Source: Anisakis pegreffii
Lineage: Eukaryota > Nematoda > Chromadorea > Rhabditida > Anisakidae
NCBI GenBank assembly: GCA_035041965.1
Contig: JAPYMA010001982.1
Location: 1-64,000 of the forward strand
Reading direction: 5' to 3'
Length of the DNA stretch: 64,000 bases
In this document: in pieces, positions 14,801 to 28,388 of the stretch
How positions within the stretch are numbered: the stretch's first letter is position 1
Layout: each line of letters begins with the position of its first letter
Translations under genes and position numbers: made by a program
Notes under the pieces: generated by a model
Told to the model about the DNA's origin: nothing
The model's input: the letters and a program-made list of their open reading frames with translations, nothing else
Database searches by the model: none

Positions 14801-17034
14801 TCATTGAGTATCATTCCTTTGAATCTCTTTTTTTCGAGCCAATCGGCCAGCGAAATCTTCTCTGGTTCGAAAAACCCTAGCGGAATCTTTTGGAATGTTG
14901 AAATTCACATTTATTTGGTTATTTTTGGGAGTTTGGGAATATTTAAACGGCCAAATGGACTAATAATGTGATCAAATAATGGAACGTGGCATTGAATTCT
15001 CGCAGATGAACAGAACATCGAAATTAGTGATGATCCCGTTGCATACGTTAGGCAAGCTGTTCCAATTCTGTTCTGTTTCGCCTTTCAGATGTTCCATTGT
15101 ATTCTGTTCTCCTCTTTATTACTTTTCAGAACTGTTCTGTTCTGTTCCTTGACAGAGAACACGAATAGAACAGTTTATTTGGAATCATTTGCTGGAATGG
15201 TGGCAGTTGTAGAGCGCACGTTCTGTGTAATATTTGCTTACGCACGAAATATGTGGTTTGTGATCACCCACTCTGAATATATTAACGGTTTCGTTTACAT
15301 TATATTAAGACGAGAATTGCGCTGAATTCCATTAAAATGTTCGGTGAACCAGCAGAGAGTTTTTTGCGATTCATTTTAATGCAATTCATCATTTGGCGTC
15401 ATATACAAGAATGAATTCATTTCTGAGCAATATGGCTGATTCGCTCGGGTTGGACCTGAAACCGCGAAATATTTCGACTGCGATATTCACACACTTCCGA
15501 TGCTCTTCATTGCGCACTTTTCCAGGTTTGTCATTGGCAGTCTCGTGCTGAAGCAGATGCTGATAGTTTAGGCAACGTTGTGACTCAGTTCTTGTGCATG
15601 ACCAAATGAACTCGCGTATCTTTCGAATGCTGCAAGGAAGTGGTTTCGTGAATGTGATAATGTTTATGCACTCATTTCTTCATTCAGCAATTACCATTCG
15701 TCAACAGTTTATGCCCCCCCCCCTCCTGTTATCAAGAGTATCAGGAGTATTAGTTTCGCTTCCATGACGTCCTTCTTTCCGTGCATTTTAACGTAGAAAA
15801 AATCACGGAATCATTACGATATCATTCACCTTAAATGCATTCTATGTTCCAGTCTTGATTTTTTGGCGATCATAGATGTATAGCGATACTTTCACGTACT
15901 GTTCATTGATCTCTAGGGAGCCTAAGTAACTGTTAGATATAGTTGATAGCCATAGGCCATCAGCGTTATTTGTTAACTAAATTCGGAGTCTGTCATTACG
16001 AATTGTTCACCAGATTTTTATTTCACTAAAACAATTAGTCACGATTTTAATTTTTGGAATCGAACAGACCCACAGCAATCGGCACAATAGCTATCTCACC
16101 ACTGCATACCAATGACTATTTGCTGTAATGAATGTTTTGCATGAACACAGCCAATCAGTAATTTCACTAAATAACCGTAATATCTATGAGCCTTCTGGTG
16201 ATCGCTCACTATCAATAGAAGCCCCATGTTCAAGTCAAATGATAGTTTAACGAGCAGCTCGCGCTAATCGCTCATCACGTGGTAATGTAACCAGAAGCGC
16301 TTAAGCCAGTGTCATGTACATGAAATCAATTGCAGATTAACGATGAATAAAATTGTTGGGTGTTATCGTGATGTTTGATGACTTAGTGACCTTTAGGGGA
16401 ACAACGTTATAATTCGTTACGTGACAGATATTACGACGATATCACAACGTATTGTTTAAGTTGGTTTTACTGGCAATAGTGTTCGGGAATTGCTCTGACA
16501 CTAGGCGTCGAGATTGCTACTGATGCTGTCGACTGCACTGGCTAAAATTCGAATTTCACAGAGTAGCTTGACAATATTTCTAGCCTCCTCTTTTTTGCTC
16601 ATGCTAGATGTTCCGTCTCATGACGATTACCGCGAGAAATACCTCTATTTCGAGAAACAGCGGTATATCCGATGATATTCCTGGTAAAATTTCGAGGAAT
16701 TCTCACAAATTTCAACGCATCCAAAGAATTTCCCGGAAATACTTCCCGCTTCTACCCAAAGTAATTCGGAACGTCACCGAAATCCTGACTATGTCAGAAT
16801 TTCGAAAGGCTCCTCGGAATTTAGCACCCCACACAGGTATCGTTAAATCTCGAATTTCCTTCCCTCGTATCGGCTCTTGAAGACGGGAGAGGGCGTCTCC
16901 TATCTCATGTCGTTCTGAAATTTTGACACACAATTCGGCCGTCCCACATCTCGTCGCTTCATCTCGAAACTGTTCCAAGGTGCAGACCATTAACCAGTAA
17001 ACATTAAATATCATTACTGCCATTTGCGACATTC

Positions 17035-17265
17035 TTACAGCTTATTCGAGGTTTGGTGACCTCTACGCTCGATTGCCTCATTACCTCCTCGATGGTCTGG
17101 CAGGCCGTCATCGCCCCCTTCTCTCCGGTACAACAGTTCTGATTTTATGCGTAGAAATAGGTCACTATTTCCACGCATAACGTCAGAACTAATTTTTCGA
17201 CCCCCTCTATTGCTCCCTGACACTCACGAACTACCAAAAAAATGAGTAATTTCCTCCAATAATTA
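17035..17265. mobile_element. Fragment related to the hAT-like MITEs
   Basis: CTCGATGGTCTGGCAGGCCG, ATTTCCACGCATAACGTCAG and ATGAGTAATTTCCTCCAA match the 59.7 and 18.7 kb elements in order. Clear ends and a TSD were not found. Confidence 0.5.
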
Positions 17266-18513
17266 ATTTAGTCTCACAATGATTCAGTCATTAACTGTCG
17301 GTTGTCATCAACCTAAGAGAAACTCTGGTTTGAATCATCATAGAGTCGTTTTCGAAAAATAAAAAAAAAAATCATTAACTTACGATTCGTGTCTCACAAC
17401 GATTCAGTGATTAAATGGCAAATGCAATGCACTGATGAGTGCAGCAAATGTTCATCGCCTATCATTCAAACTTGATTATTAATTGATGCGTTTCCGAAGC
17501 GGCTGTCTCCCCTAATTTCACCTCTCAGAGGCGCTTACTCTGAATGCAACAATTTGAACTTTGTGTCGATCATCTCGTCTCTCCAGCCCAGAAAAAAGCT
17601 CACTAATCACTAGCTTTCTTTCCATTTTGATAAATCGCCACCGTACAATAGTTAGTTTTGTTCGGACGTTCGTTTGTGTGGGGTGACTACTGCTTTACAA
17701 TAAAAACTCAACAAAAGTCCTAAAAACCAACAGTTGAACTGGTGCTGATGCACAGACAACACAACGAATAAAGTGGCATTGGCGCCGTGGAAATTCGCTC
17801 AGGAACAGAGGACGCACACAATGTTGTGAGGTGGGTGATAAATGGGCGAACAATGACGCTTCATAGGAAAATTGTGAACGTGCCGGCATATCTTTGTGAA
17901 ATTGAGAGTGAATGAGAGAAATTAATTGAATGAATGCGAGAAGCAGAATTGATCAGCAATTTTAATGTTGAGCCTTTTTGCTTGACCTATGATTGTGCTT
18001 GAGATCAGATCAGTGCAATCTATTGGAAATCCCATTTCCATATGAGGAAGCCAAGTTGAGAAAAAATCCTAATTTTGGCCAAATTAAGGCGCAATAAACG
18101 TTTTGCAACACTGGTACATTGCATTGTTTCGCGGAATGCAATCATCAGCATGTTCAACTTTTTACCGACTTGACGTTCTATTGATTGGTAAATCACGAAA
18201 TTGAGTTCCAATCCAGTAAAACAGTTTGCTTCAGCATCGAACGTTGATTTGTGTCGTTGTCGGTATCGTGTCGTGGCCAGAAGGATATGATTTCATTTGA
18301 TCTTATCGTCAGCAGTGATTTATCATAGCGCGTTAAATTTCTTCAGTTTTTTGAGTTCCTTTCGTTCAGAAATAGTGACAGTGAATCTCCACACAGGAGC
18401 TCCAAATTTCACCATTGATTTCAGACGTTTCATTGATGATTTTCAACAGAAAGTCATGTGATAGAGAGCATTTAAGTGATGGTTTTTGTGTCTTTCAGCG
18501 CGCTCGTTTAAAC

Positions 18514-19452
18514 CAGTGGTCCTCACGCTATGACACAAAAATTGCTGTATCTCCTCGCAGGGTGAGAATTTCTCAGCAGGTTTTTCACTTTTGGGAAGAA
18601 GAAATTTTGCTCAATCGAATGATGTATAAACATAATTATGTTTCCGGGCAAAGCTGAGAAGACGGTAGGCTTGAATGTGTAAAGTTTGATACACATAAAT
18701 GTGCTCCATTATCCCCTTCGATGGTCTGGCAGGCTATCATCACCCCCATTCCGCTACAATAATTTACTATTTTCACGCATAACGTCAGAATTAATTTCCC
18801 GACCTCCTGTATTGTCTCTGTAACGATTGCCAGGTTTCCACAAATCGTTTATTATCGTGATTACCTCAAACTTGGGCAATTAAACTCACATACATAAACA
18901 CGAATCACGAACGACATTATAGATTCGAACAGTAGTCAATCAATCACAAGAAATTGTCTTAAATACATCATACAAATAGTCATTAAACCCACACACATTA
19001 ACACGAATCATTATAAATTCTAACAGTAAGCAATGAATCACAAGAAATTTTTTAAAATACATCATACAAATAAAGATATGAATCGTAGCGTTCTTCTTTT
19101 ATACCGATCTATTTATAATCAACAGCTGCACCGCCCAATAATCTCACTTTGTCGCATTTACTTTCAATTAAGCCTTACAAATCACTCTAATCTTATCCAT
19201 CCATCCCTCTGAACACTTTCTCACTGATTCTCTGTGCTATAGGTTGTCATCTGAGTTCTAATGGCTCGTTGCTGAAACAGTCTACTGTCAATCAAATTAT
19301 CTATATCATTATTAATTCAATTTAATATTCTAATTATTAATTTTTAAATGCTCAAATTACTCCACGACACCACGGTCGTGACAGTCTCCCAACATCCCCA
19401 AATTACCCAAAAATGGGTTATAGCCCTTACCCTTCTTCTATGGGAACCTCTG
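18514..19452. mobile_element. Longer hAT-like non-autonomous element
   Basis: Ends CAGTGGTCCTCACG and (reverse complement) CAGAGGTTCCCATA are of hAT type. Flanking 8-mers GTTTAAAC and ATCTAAAC agree at 6 of 8 positions. Inside, 18700-18850 repeats the MITE core (CTTCGATGGTCTGGCAGG, TTTCACGCATAACGTCAGA) and 19400-19450 the other end (CAAATTACCCAAAAATGGGT). The middle holds a 100-bp tandem duplication. No transposase frame is visible. Confidence 0.5.
18881..19073. repeat. Two-copy tandem duplication, about 100 bp
   Basis: TAAACTCACATACATAAACA to AAATACATCATACAAATAG is followed at once by TTAAACCCACACACATTAAC to ATACATCATACAAATAA. The two halves differ by scattered changes. Confidence 0.75.
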
Positions 19453-19959
19453 ATCTAAACGAAAATATCTGACCGCAGTCAGTGTAATATTCAATTGCTT
19501 GAATAATTAACGCATTAGTCATGTCAGACACATCATCAGACTGCGACAGGAGAACGTCTCTTCCAGTTTTATTGCGAATCACTTCAAGACGAAAAATTTC
19601 TTTGAAAAGTGCAATTTCAACAATGACTCAGTGAATTCATTCGTGCAATTTTGCTATTTCAATGATACTTTCTGATTCATCAGCCGAAATTTTCCCTTTT
19701 ATTCCTATCAATCGAAAGTGTACATTCACCTGCAACTTTTATTTATTCGTCGTCCCCTTTGAATTACGAATTCCCTTTGAAAGTGTCTTCGATTCCAGTT
19801 TACACCACCATCTCCCGATTAATGCGCTCACAGGTCGCGCCTCTATCGACCTGATAAAAGCGTTTGCAAACTTGACAGTTTCCAGAAACCTCATACGGTT
19901 GTCATGAGCGGAACATGTTAATCATCACTAAATCCACTCAGAAAGTCTCTCTGTTTAAA

Positions 19960-20259
19960 CCTGGATTACCTGGATTGGCAAGCAGGCTATCATCAAACGT
20001 TTGTAATGTTGCTGACCACGATGCTCGCGTTTCCGTTCGCCTTGTTTTAGCCTTGATTTCAGCCACCCAGCTGGCTAGGCGAGCAGGCCAAGTGAACACA
20101 ACCGAGTATTTAATCAGTTGCCATGAATACTTTGCATAATTAAACGCAGCCAAATACCAATCCAATAAATAATCATCACTCTACCAGATAAATATTCCGC
20201 CGACCGCTCACAGCGACCAACAAAACAACCGCTCGATGTACTAGTAGTAACAAGTAATC
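19960..20259 (-). mobile_element. F1 short retroposon, near full length
   Basis: Read on the - strand it runs from GTTACTACTAGTACATCGAG through GGTCGGCGGAATATTT to CCAATCCAGGTAATCCAGGT. It is inverted relative to the next copy, about 620 bp away. Confidence 0.75.
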
Positions 20260-20881
20260 GTGATGATGAGTGTAGTGATGTTGTTCATCATGTATTATAC
20301 TTTTATTGTTGGTGCGATTGCCCGCGTTAGCAGGATAAACGCCATTGTTTTAACAGCATATATCATGTCACTGCTTGTCTTCAATCCAACAATCTCTTTA
20401 GCCTAAGCCAATAAAATTCCACAAAATTTGTTTGTGCGACGACATGAAGCAGCCGGAAATGCACTGCTGCGGTGATCTTCTTTGTTGTTCAGTGATCTGA
20501 AAAGCAACGGAAACGGTTTTAATGTTGAGTGACTGATCTGGATGAAAGTTTTTCATTCGCTTGAAAAGTTGCTCTCATGGCCGTCAGTCAGTGTCTCTCA
20601 CTGCCGCTCTATTCGAAACACCTCCAAAATGAACTCAAAAACGTAAAAATTAAATCAAATGCGAACATTTATTTCCTAATATATTTTGTTAGTCGTTGCG
20701 TTCGATCGCACTGTTGACCGACGGCTCAGTGCATCGTATGTTTAGGGATTATCCTTGCTTGCAACAATCAGTTTTATAATCGTTTGCAATTAGTCACTTG
20801 TTCGAATCAACTCTACTGTCTGTTTTTTGTTCATTACAATTGCTCGATGCATTAATTTTATTAATGTTATTATTAATTATT

Positions 20882-21203
20882 AATTATTACTTGGACATCG
20901 AGTGATTGTTTCGTCGATCGCGGTGAGCGATCGGCGGAATATTTGCTTTATACGAGTAATGATTATTTTGTAATAATAAGATTTATGATTATTTATTGGA
21001 TTGGTGTTTGGATACGTTTAATTATGCAAAATATTCATGGCAACTAATTAAATACTCGGTTGCGCTCATTTGGCCTGCTCGCCTAGCCAGCGGGGTGGCT
21101 AAAATCAAGGCTAAAACAGTGCGAACGGAAACATTGCGAGCATTGTGGTCAGCAACGTTATAAACGTTTGATAGCCTGACCGATCCAGGTAATCCAGGTA
21201 ATT
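20882..21203 (+). mobile_element. F1 short retroposon, near full length
   Basis: Starts AATTATTACTTGGACATCGA, has GTGAGCGATCGGCGGAAT, and ends with two units of the tail motif (GATCCAGGTAATCCAGGTAA). It is the inverted partner of the copy at 19960-20259. Confidence 0.75.
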
Positions 21204-23547
21204 CGCCGGATATGTGGATATTCCCAACAAGATGCTCACCAATATTTCTTTTGGTTTCACTTCATTACATCTTCTCTTCATTCAGCGGCGGGCGCTCCTC
21301 AAGAAATTGCACGCTTTTCTTTGACATCTCTCTCCTCGGAACGAGCCTACTTCTAGACTCCATCCGTGAATAAAATGGAATGTTGTTGTTTCTCGAGAGT
21401 TGGCTTCGAAGCGTTTGCTTTCAAAATGTCTTGTTCTTTGTTGCTTTATTGCGGGAAGAGTGCACTGTTCTTCAATTTCAAGAACAGCGCAAAACTGAAA
21501 ATAGTCATCGATAATCGCGGTTTCTCTTGGAAAACTAATAGTGGCTGAAAATTCATGACGAAGAAAATGTCATTTGACAGCAACTATCATTAATAGGATC
21601 AATTCGATTGGTTTCGTCATCAATCATTCAACTACCGTTTTGTTAAGTGACACTGCTATTTTCACTTCTTCCAACAATCTAGTTTTGGCAAGTTCTCGAC
21701 TTAGCTTCCAAAACGAAAAGAAATGCTCGTTGGAAGGTGATGCAATCCAGTGATAATGTAACACCGGGTGGTATGATGATACAACGAAAGTGGTGGCATC
21801 AGCGAGCGGCGCTAAGCGAACGATAAGAAATCCGTAGCTTCGAAAATTCCAGGATTTTCACTGTTTTCCAGGAGGAAACTGCGCAGCCCAAAAGGGTTGA
21901 TGCCATCAGTTCTTTCGATATTATTTTACGATGTGTTTTTGCTAATGATGCATTCAGTATGAAATATTAGCATGTTCAGCTGTCCAATAGCATCATAATG
22001 CTCACCTTAGCATTTTCATTTTTAAAAAAACTTTATTGATGGTGGATGGTAGTGCCACTGAAATTTTCTCATCACAAATTTTGCTTTTGCTTAGTTACGG
22101 CTATGTTTTACTTGCAACCTTCTAAAACAGTTGGACGTTTAATCTCACACAAATTACAAACTTCCGTAACGAATAATTCATCACCTCCGAACCACTAAAC
22201 AACTTCCTTTACATCAGTGATTATGTAGGCGTTTTATTTTTTGGCTAACATTGTCGCGACGGAGCGCGAAAGAGAAGCGCGAGAGAGACGATTCGTAAGG
22301 GACACCAAAGTGATATGTGAAATCAACTTTTAAATCTGTACTTAGCTGTATATGTATAAGATGTACACAAATATCATGCGCTATCGAATCGGATGATGAA
22401 ACTTGACTTTCGTATATCTCATTTGGAGGATCTCCTCCCTTTTCTGTTTGTATTATATGAATGCTTTGTGTTTCCATATATAATACAGTGTTAATACAAA
22501 ATAAACGCCGAAAAACATTCTACTTCTGATCTTATGACCTGAAATTCACTAGGTCACTGATGAGAACAACCCGATAGGCAAGCGTCTCGGTTACTTTTTG
22601 CCTCTGAATTTCACTCGTGTCGCCTAAAAAAATCTTATTAGTTCCCATTTTGATGCAGCTACCATAAAAAATTTGTTTTTTTATTTGCAAGTTAGTAGTA
22701 AACAAAAGTTCATCTCGCATCCTTAATTAATCAATTTTACTAATTGTAAGGGTGTGGAGTGCAGAAGAAGCGAGCACACGGTCACATGCTTTTTTCAATA
22801 CCATTCAGACATCCCAGAAAAAACTCGCCGAATTTGCAGTTCGAAATCTTATTTCGCTGCTCGTCGTGGCCAAATTCTTGCCTCATGCTGGATGGTTTGG
22901 TACGGTTCAGTGCAACGCCTTCAATTGAACCCCTTTCACTGATTCGTTTAGAACGAAAGAATGAATTTAGAATTTAGAATTTATAATGAATTTAGAACCT
23001 GTACTTATCCCTCACTACAACACCCGCTGTTTTGGATGAGAGATACGGAAGGGATCTTTCAAAAATTTTTAAGGAGTGCGAGTGAGGAAAAAAGCTTGCG
23101 AACCAATGATCTGAACCTACATGTTGCGCTTTTTGTTAGTTAGCGGTCAGCGAAATTCGATGAACCAGAATGAAATTTGTTTTGTCGTGGCCACACTAAA
23201 GGTCAGTTTCATATCTATGACGATGATCATTCCCTTGTTCCATTCCCTCAAAACGAAACCAACACAGAATTATCTCGTGAAAACAGCTTTATGCACATCA
23301 TCATCCAAATCTGTTTACTGTTCCTATCAAAACGTTTCCCTTGATGTCACGCGAGCTATGCCACGTTTCCGTGACAATTTGCTGATAATATAAATGTTTA
23401 AATAACAGATCAGAAACCACTCGAAGCAGTTCCGTAGAGCGATCCACTCCGTATAATAATAACAGTTATGGTATTGTTAACAGTAGTACTTATCGTTATA
23501 AGACAATAAGAAAATGTAGTCATGAGAAAAATACACTTATTTAAAAA

Positions 23548-23613
23548 AGTTATAATAATAATTATTATAGCAGTAATAATAATAGTAACAATAATAATAA
23601 TAATAATAATAAC

Positions 23614-23660
<47 letters not shown>

Positions 23661-23745
23661 TAACAATAATAATAACAATAATCATAGTAATAATAATAAC
23701 AATAATAATAATAGTGATATTAATAATAATCATTAATAATAATTT
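23548..23745. repeat. Long AAT/AAC-type microsatellite
   Basis: Nearly 200 bp of AAT with scattered AAC, AGT and ATC units. The poly-Ile frames on both strands come from this. Confidence 0.95.
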
Positions 23746-24164
23746 TCATCAGCTTTTTCTTTAGTATTATTGGAAGAAGTTGTCCTGATAAAGCATTCTA
23801 TGGGCATATCACTATCATAAGCAAGTATTACGCAAGATAACACTGATAAAAAGGCAAAGAATAGTTCACTGTGTTTATTTTGTGCATTCAACGAGAGCAT
23901 GTGCGAGATGAAGGCGGCAGGAACGGACTGATAATAACAGTGACGATGATAACAAGCATGCTTTGTATTGTTTATCACTCTTTATTGTATTTTTACCGGT
24001 GATTATTTGTTCATTATTATTGCTGTTACTATTAGCGGTAATATAACAGTACTGAGAAAAGAGTGGTATCAAAAAACTGAAGTGAGAATAATTTTAGGTC
24101 TGAGAATTGCGATCAACTAATAAGGTTTTTGTCATTTACTATTAAAGAGATTCTCAATGAAGTT

Positions 24165-24312
24165 ATCATGTGAACGAAATGTCGCGTAAACTATCACGTA
24201 AACGTGTTATCACGTAACTAAACAATCACGTGAATGAATTATCACGTAAATTATCAGGATTATCACGTCAACGAATCTGTTTTCTTTCGGTCACGTCTCT
24301 TATCACGAATCT
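24165..24312. repeat. Cluster of TATCACGTAA motifs
   Basis: TATCACGT, TTATCACGTAA, AATCACGTGA and relatives occur about nine times in 150 bp at irregular spacing of 10-25 bp. Uneven spacing makes this unlike a simple tandem repeat. Confidence 0.65.
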
Positions 24313-25305
24313 GTTTTCCCCAAAATGTGCATGTCACTTCTATCCTGGACTTTACAAATCCTTGCTTTTCCTCCGTATACGTCCGAATGTTCACATAAGT
24401 GGGTCATCGTATCATTGTTTTGCTCTTTTCAACGGATGTTTCTCATTCGCAACATCAATCATTTTGTGCCTGTCGTTGTCCGTGTGTTAACACGACCATT
24501 CACCTTTTCAACTGTGCATTGTATCGGCTACCTGTTTGATAGGGCATGTTGTTTTAACATTTAAAAGAAAATGAAGTAAACGGTAATAATAAGACTATCA
24601 ATAGTGATAATTATAATCAGGATTATCATTATCATAATGAGACCTTGATGTTAATAGTGCTGAAGAAACTGATAAATTAACGAGAGTGATAAGTTTTTTG
24701 TTCGAAAATATCCGTCTCTTCATGCACTTCACTCGCTTCGGATGTGTTTATGATTTAACTAACGAACTAAGAAATGTTTCGAGTCGATTTGAGTTGAAAT
24801 TTCGAGAATTGAAGAAGAAAATTGCCAAAACAGTGTAAACAAGTTTGTGTGTCATTCCGATTCTTCAAATCTATTTTTCGAATTCGATCACTTCGAAGTG
24901 TGAAAGAAATTTTAATTTTAATTTGATTGATGGAAGCAACGAACACGTATGTTCACATTTATGCGACCAATATGAGCGCAGGGGGTAATTTCACTTATTT
25001 TTAGTCGTTTGTTGATTTAAGGAAGCAATAAATTCATTGCAAGCTAACATCTCGATGTGCTCACTTGCAATTCAATTACTCTAATCAATCATACCAGTCA
25101 TGCAACTAGACCACTGCACTTTCAGCATCACTATGCTCTCAAAAAACCACTTGAGCACCTCATTGTCCCGGTTAACGCGAAAAACCGTTCGGCGTAAACC
25201 GATGATGATGTGAATGGAGCCAAGGGAGTACGTGAACAAGTTTGAAATGCTTCTGGTCACGATACTGATTGTGAGGTGGTGCTGATCGTGAGCTTTGAGA
25301 GATAT

Positions 25306-25489
25306 TCGGCTACGATTAATTATGCAAAATATTCATGGCAACTAGTTAATTACTCGGTTGTGTTCGTTTGGCTTGCTCGCCTAGCCAGCCGGGTGGCGTA
25401 AATTGAGGCTAAAACAATGTGCGCGGAAACGTGAGCATTGTGGCCAGCAACGTTACAAACGTTTGACATCCTGGCCAATCCAGGTAATC
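25306..25489 (+). mobile_element. F1 short retroposon, 5'-truncated copy
   Basis: Begins at TCGGCTACGATTAATTATGC and ends GGCCAATCCAGGTAATC. It shares CGCCTAGCCAGCCGGGTGGC with the family. Confidence 0.7.
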
Positions 25490-27196
25490 GAACGTGCAAA
25501 AAAAGCATCGCAAACAGAGAAACTCGTCTTTTTCATGAAGTCATAAGACTGATATTACCGCCTTTAAAACCAGTCATTGAGAAAAAAGGTCATAAACCTT
25601 TGAATGCACATGTACAATCGTTTGCAAAGTCTTGATTTCGGCTTTGTTTACTGACTGTTTCGCATGAAATTTCAGCGTTGACCTTGATTTTTCATTCAGC
25701 CCCATACGGATGATGCGTTTGAATTTTGACATCTCTGACTGCTTGAAATGTTTACGAACGCTGAAATTCAGAAAACTGCAAACATATAAGGACAAAAACC
25801 ACCGAACGAACATTTTTTGCTGCTGTGTAGAGCAAAGTGGAACGTAACATAGCCGTTTCACACGAAAATGTCTTTTTCCCTGATGTGCATTTGATCTTGA
25901 CATTCACATATTTATCATCAGTTTTTTGACTAGACAATTGCCATGGTTGAATAATGCTTATCGCTGAATAATTCGTGTCGCTGAGTACTTATTATCAGTC
26001 TTACGCATCGACATCAGCTCTGACTGGGATTCGCGGTGATATATTCCGTGGCTGAATTCGAATTCTTATTTCAAGCCACCGGGATTACGTGACTCACATT
26101 CCCGTCCAAAATTACATCAAAATCCTTCAGTCTTGGAAGTGTAAAATCACTGAGAACATCTTCGCTGATAGAGTACTCCTGAGGAGTGCATACTCCAGCG
26201 CAATTATTTAGTGCAACAATCGTTATCAGCCCATAACGAGTTCTTTACTGTACTTGAGACGTAGTCAGCTGGTGGGAATAGGTCTTTTCTGGCTTCCTCA
26301 TTTGTTTCTTTCAAACTGGTTCTACGCTCTTCCTCGGCAGTTGATAACCTTCAAAATAAGTTGATCAGTCGCAATATTTGCTTCTCCTAAACGTTCCGGA
26401 TTGTCCAGAAACGAGAATTTCTTTCTGATGAGGCACACGATCGGCATATTCGATGACACAATGATCGCAACTGATTGGTGATGGTGTATTCATCAGTGAT
26501 TAGTGGCCATTGAAAGTGGTATAAATAGCGAATTTCAGCAAAGAATCCTTCTATATGTTCAGTTTGTTCGGTTGGATTTTTTTTGCGGTGTTTCTTTTGT
26601 TGTCGTAGCGGTGGTATTCAGTAATGTTTGTTCAGCGATTAATATGCTCAATTCTTGAGAACACCCAACCGAGGACATTTTATCATTCGACATTTATGCC
26701 GCCCGAGCCATATTGATCGAGCATGCAGTGATATATATTCCTCTGGACTATTTGTTGCTTCAATCATCCAGCAGTCCGGATATTGAACTCACGATTTATT
26801 GAAATCCTAGATGATTCTTCAAAGTAGTTTCGTAGATAATTCCTCAAAGTTTAAAATAAATCAATCATCGCCATTATCATATTAATCCCCGTCAAGTAAT
26901 TCCATTAGCGGACTCATGGTCAATAGTGTAGTCATTATAAACCATAACGATCCATTGCTTCAGGTTTTTTTTCCAAATTATTGGTCATGTTAGTTGATCA
27001 ACGAAAAGCAAAAGGAGCTAGAACTGAGCATCAGAGGGTAGATATCACTATGTCATCATTGTAAATCGAAGCCGATCCTCCACAAATCCTACTGATCAGT
27101 CCTCAATCTCAAGCTTAAGCTTGAATTTAAGCCGAAGCAATCACTGAATTGTACTCAAAGAAGATAGCACTTAAATCAAATAGAAATGTTTGAGCA

Positions 27197-27341
27197 ATGG
27201 GCCGATAGTGTACTGGTGTAACGATGCTGGGCTTTGACAATTCGACGATCTGTTCAGAAGGTGTGAGTTTGATTCAGAACGCGTCAGTCCAACATCTTTG
27301 ACAAAGTTTGATCTCATTCGAGAGATAATCAAGAGGGCTTA
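27197..27341 (+). mobile_element. F3 tRNA-derived short element, second copy
   Basis: TGGGCCGATAGTGTACTGGT, CGATCTGTTCAGAAGG, B-box-like GTGAGTTTGATTC, ATCTTTGACAAAGTTTGATC and AAGAGGGCTTA occur in the same order as the copy at 11.7 kb. Confidence 0.6.
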
Positions 27342-28313
27342 GTTGTGACACTATTACCATTTTAGAAAACTTCACTGTTGTCGAATTTTCCAAGTGCCCC
27401 CGAATCTAAAGCGCAGGGATTATTCGAACTAGATGACTCTAAATCAAAATCAAAATTATTGTTCTGCAACAATAACGAATTGACATTATGGCAACACCAA
27501 AAGAAATATTCATACTCATAAATAGTCATATCCATTGAATACTCAATACTCATTGAAAAAACGCCCATAAAATGAGCAGTTGAATATCGTTTGCTGTCTC
27601 AACTAATCCCAATTCTTTCACTTCATAATCCCGCCCGCCGTTCGAGTGAAACTGATCAGCCCTGTATTATCATAATTATCTGAATTGTGTACTGCAGTGT
27701 CTAGCATTCTGTTCATTCAGCAAACATCATTAACATATTACTCATTCATCAGTATCAATGACTTTAGTAATTGTTCCATTTTTTGTCACGTCAATCGGTC
27801 GATTCCCGAAAATTGAAACACTCATCCATCGCAAACACTAGAGCAACAGAAAGATTCTCAAGAGAGAACTGACGAGTGATATTGGTGACAGAATGATGTC
27901 GAAAGTGACACCGTCAAAGCCGTTAAAAAAAACACGATCTAATGAATAAATTCAAGTGTGAACGACAACGCCATTGCTTTCGGCATTGTCGCTGTCACTC
28001 TCACTTTCATACAACAGAAATTTGAAATCAGTGATCGCAAAACTGGTTTTGAGCGATTTGTCGTTACGGTTGAGTGTTTTGTGGAATTTGAATGTCTCAT
28101 CTGAAACGTTATTCTTGATGTTCATTGATAGAATGCCTGATTAGTTTGTAAACAGACTTAGAAGATCGCATAAAGTAGACCGTTTCGGTGAGCCCAAATT
28201 ACGTTGGTTGAGGCCAACGCTGCGGCGGGTAATTCCATCGTTTGGTTGCTTGTCCATCCTATGAATCTCATATCTCCAATTGCTTTAATTTTCACCCATC
28301 ATCGTCAGTGATT

Positions 28314-28388
28314 CGTTTAGGTTTGAGTGATAAGTTATCATTTGATAAGTTATAAATTCGATTAGGTTTGAGTGATAAGTTATCATAA
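28314..28388. repeat. Short direct repeat, 24 bp, two copies
   Basis: TTAGGTTTGAGTGATAAGTT followed by ATCA occurs at about 28318 and 28362, with a third partial unit (TTTGATAAGTTATAA) between. Confidence 0.75.

Larger units (their letters stand above)
8167..18505. other. Non-coding stretch
   Basis: Apart from the F3 element at 11.7 kb and the MITE fragment at 17.1 kb nothing is recognisable. Frames such as 9133-9315, 10788-11060 and 11975-12304 lack recognisable motifs. A C run stands at 15713-15724. Confidence 0.45.

Noticed and set aside
23410..23764. Poly-Ile frames on both strands
   Set aside because: Pure translation of an AAT/AAC microsatellite.
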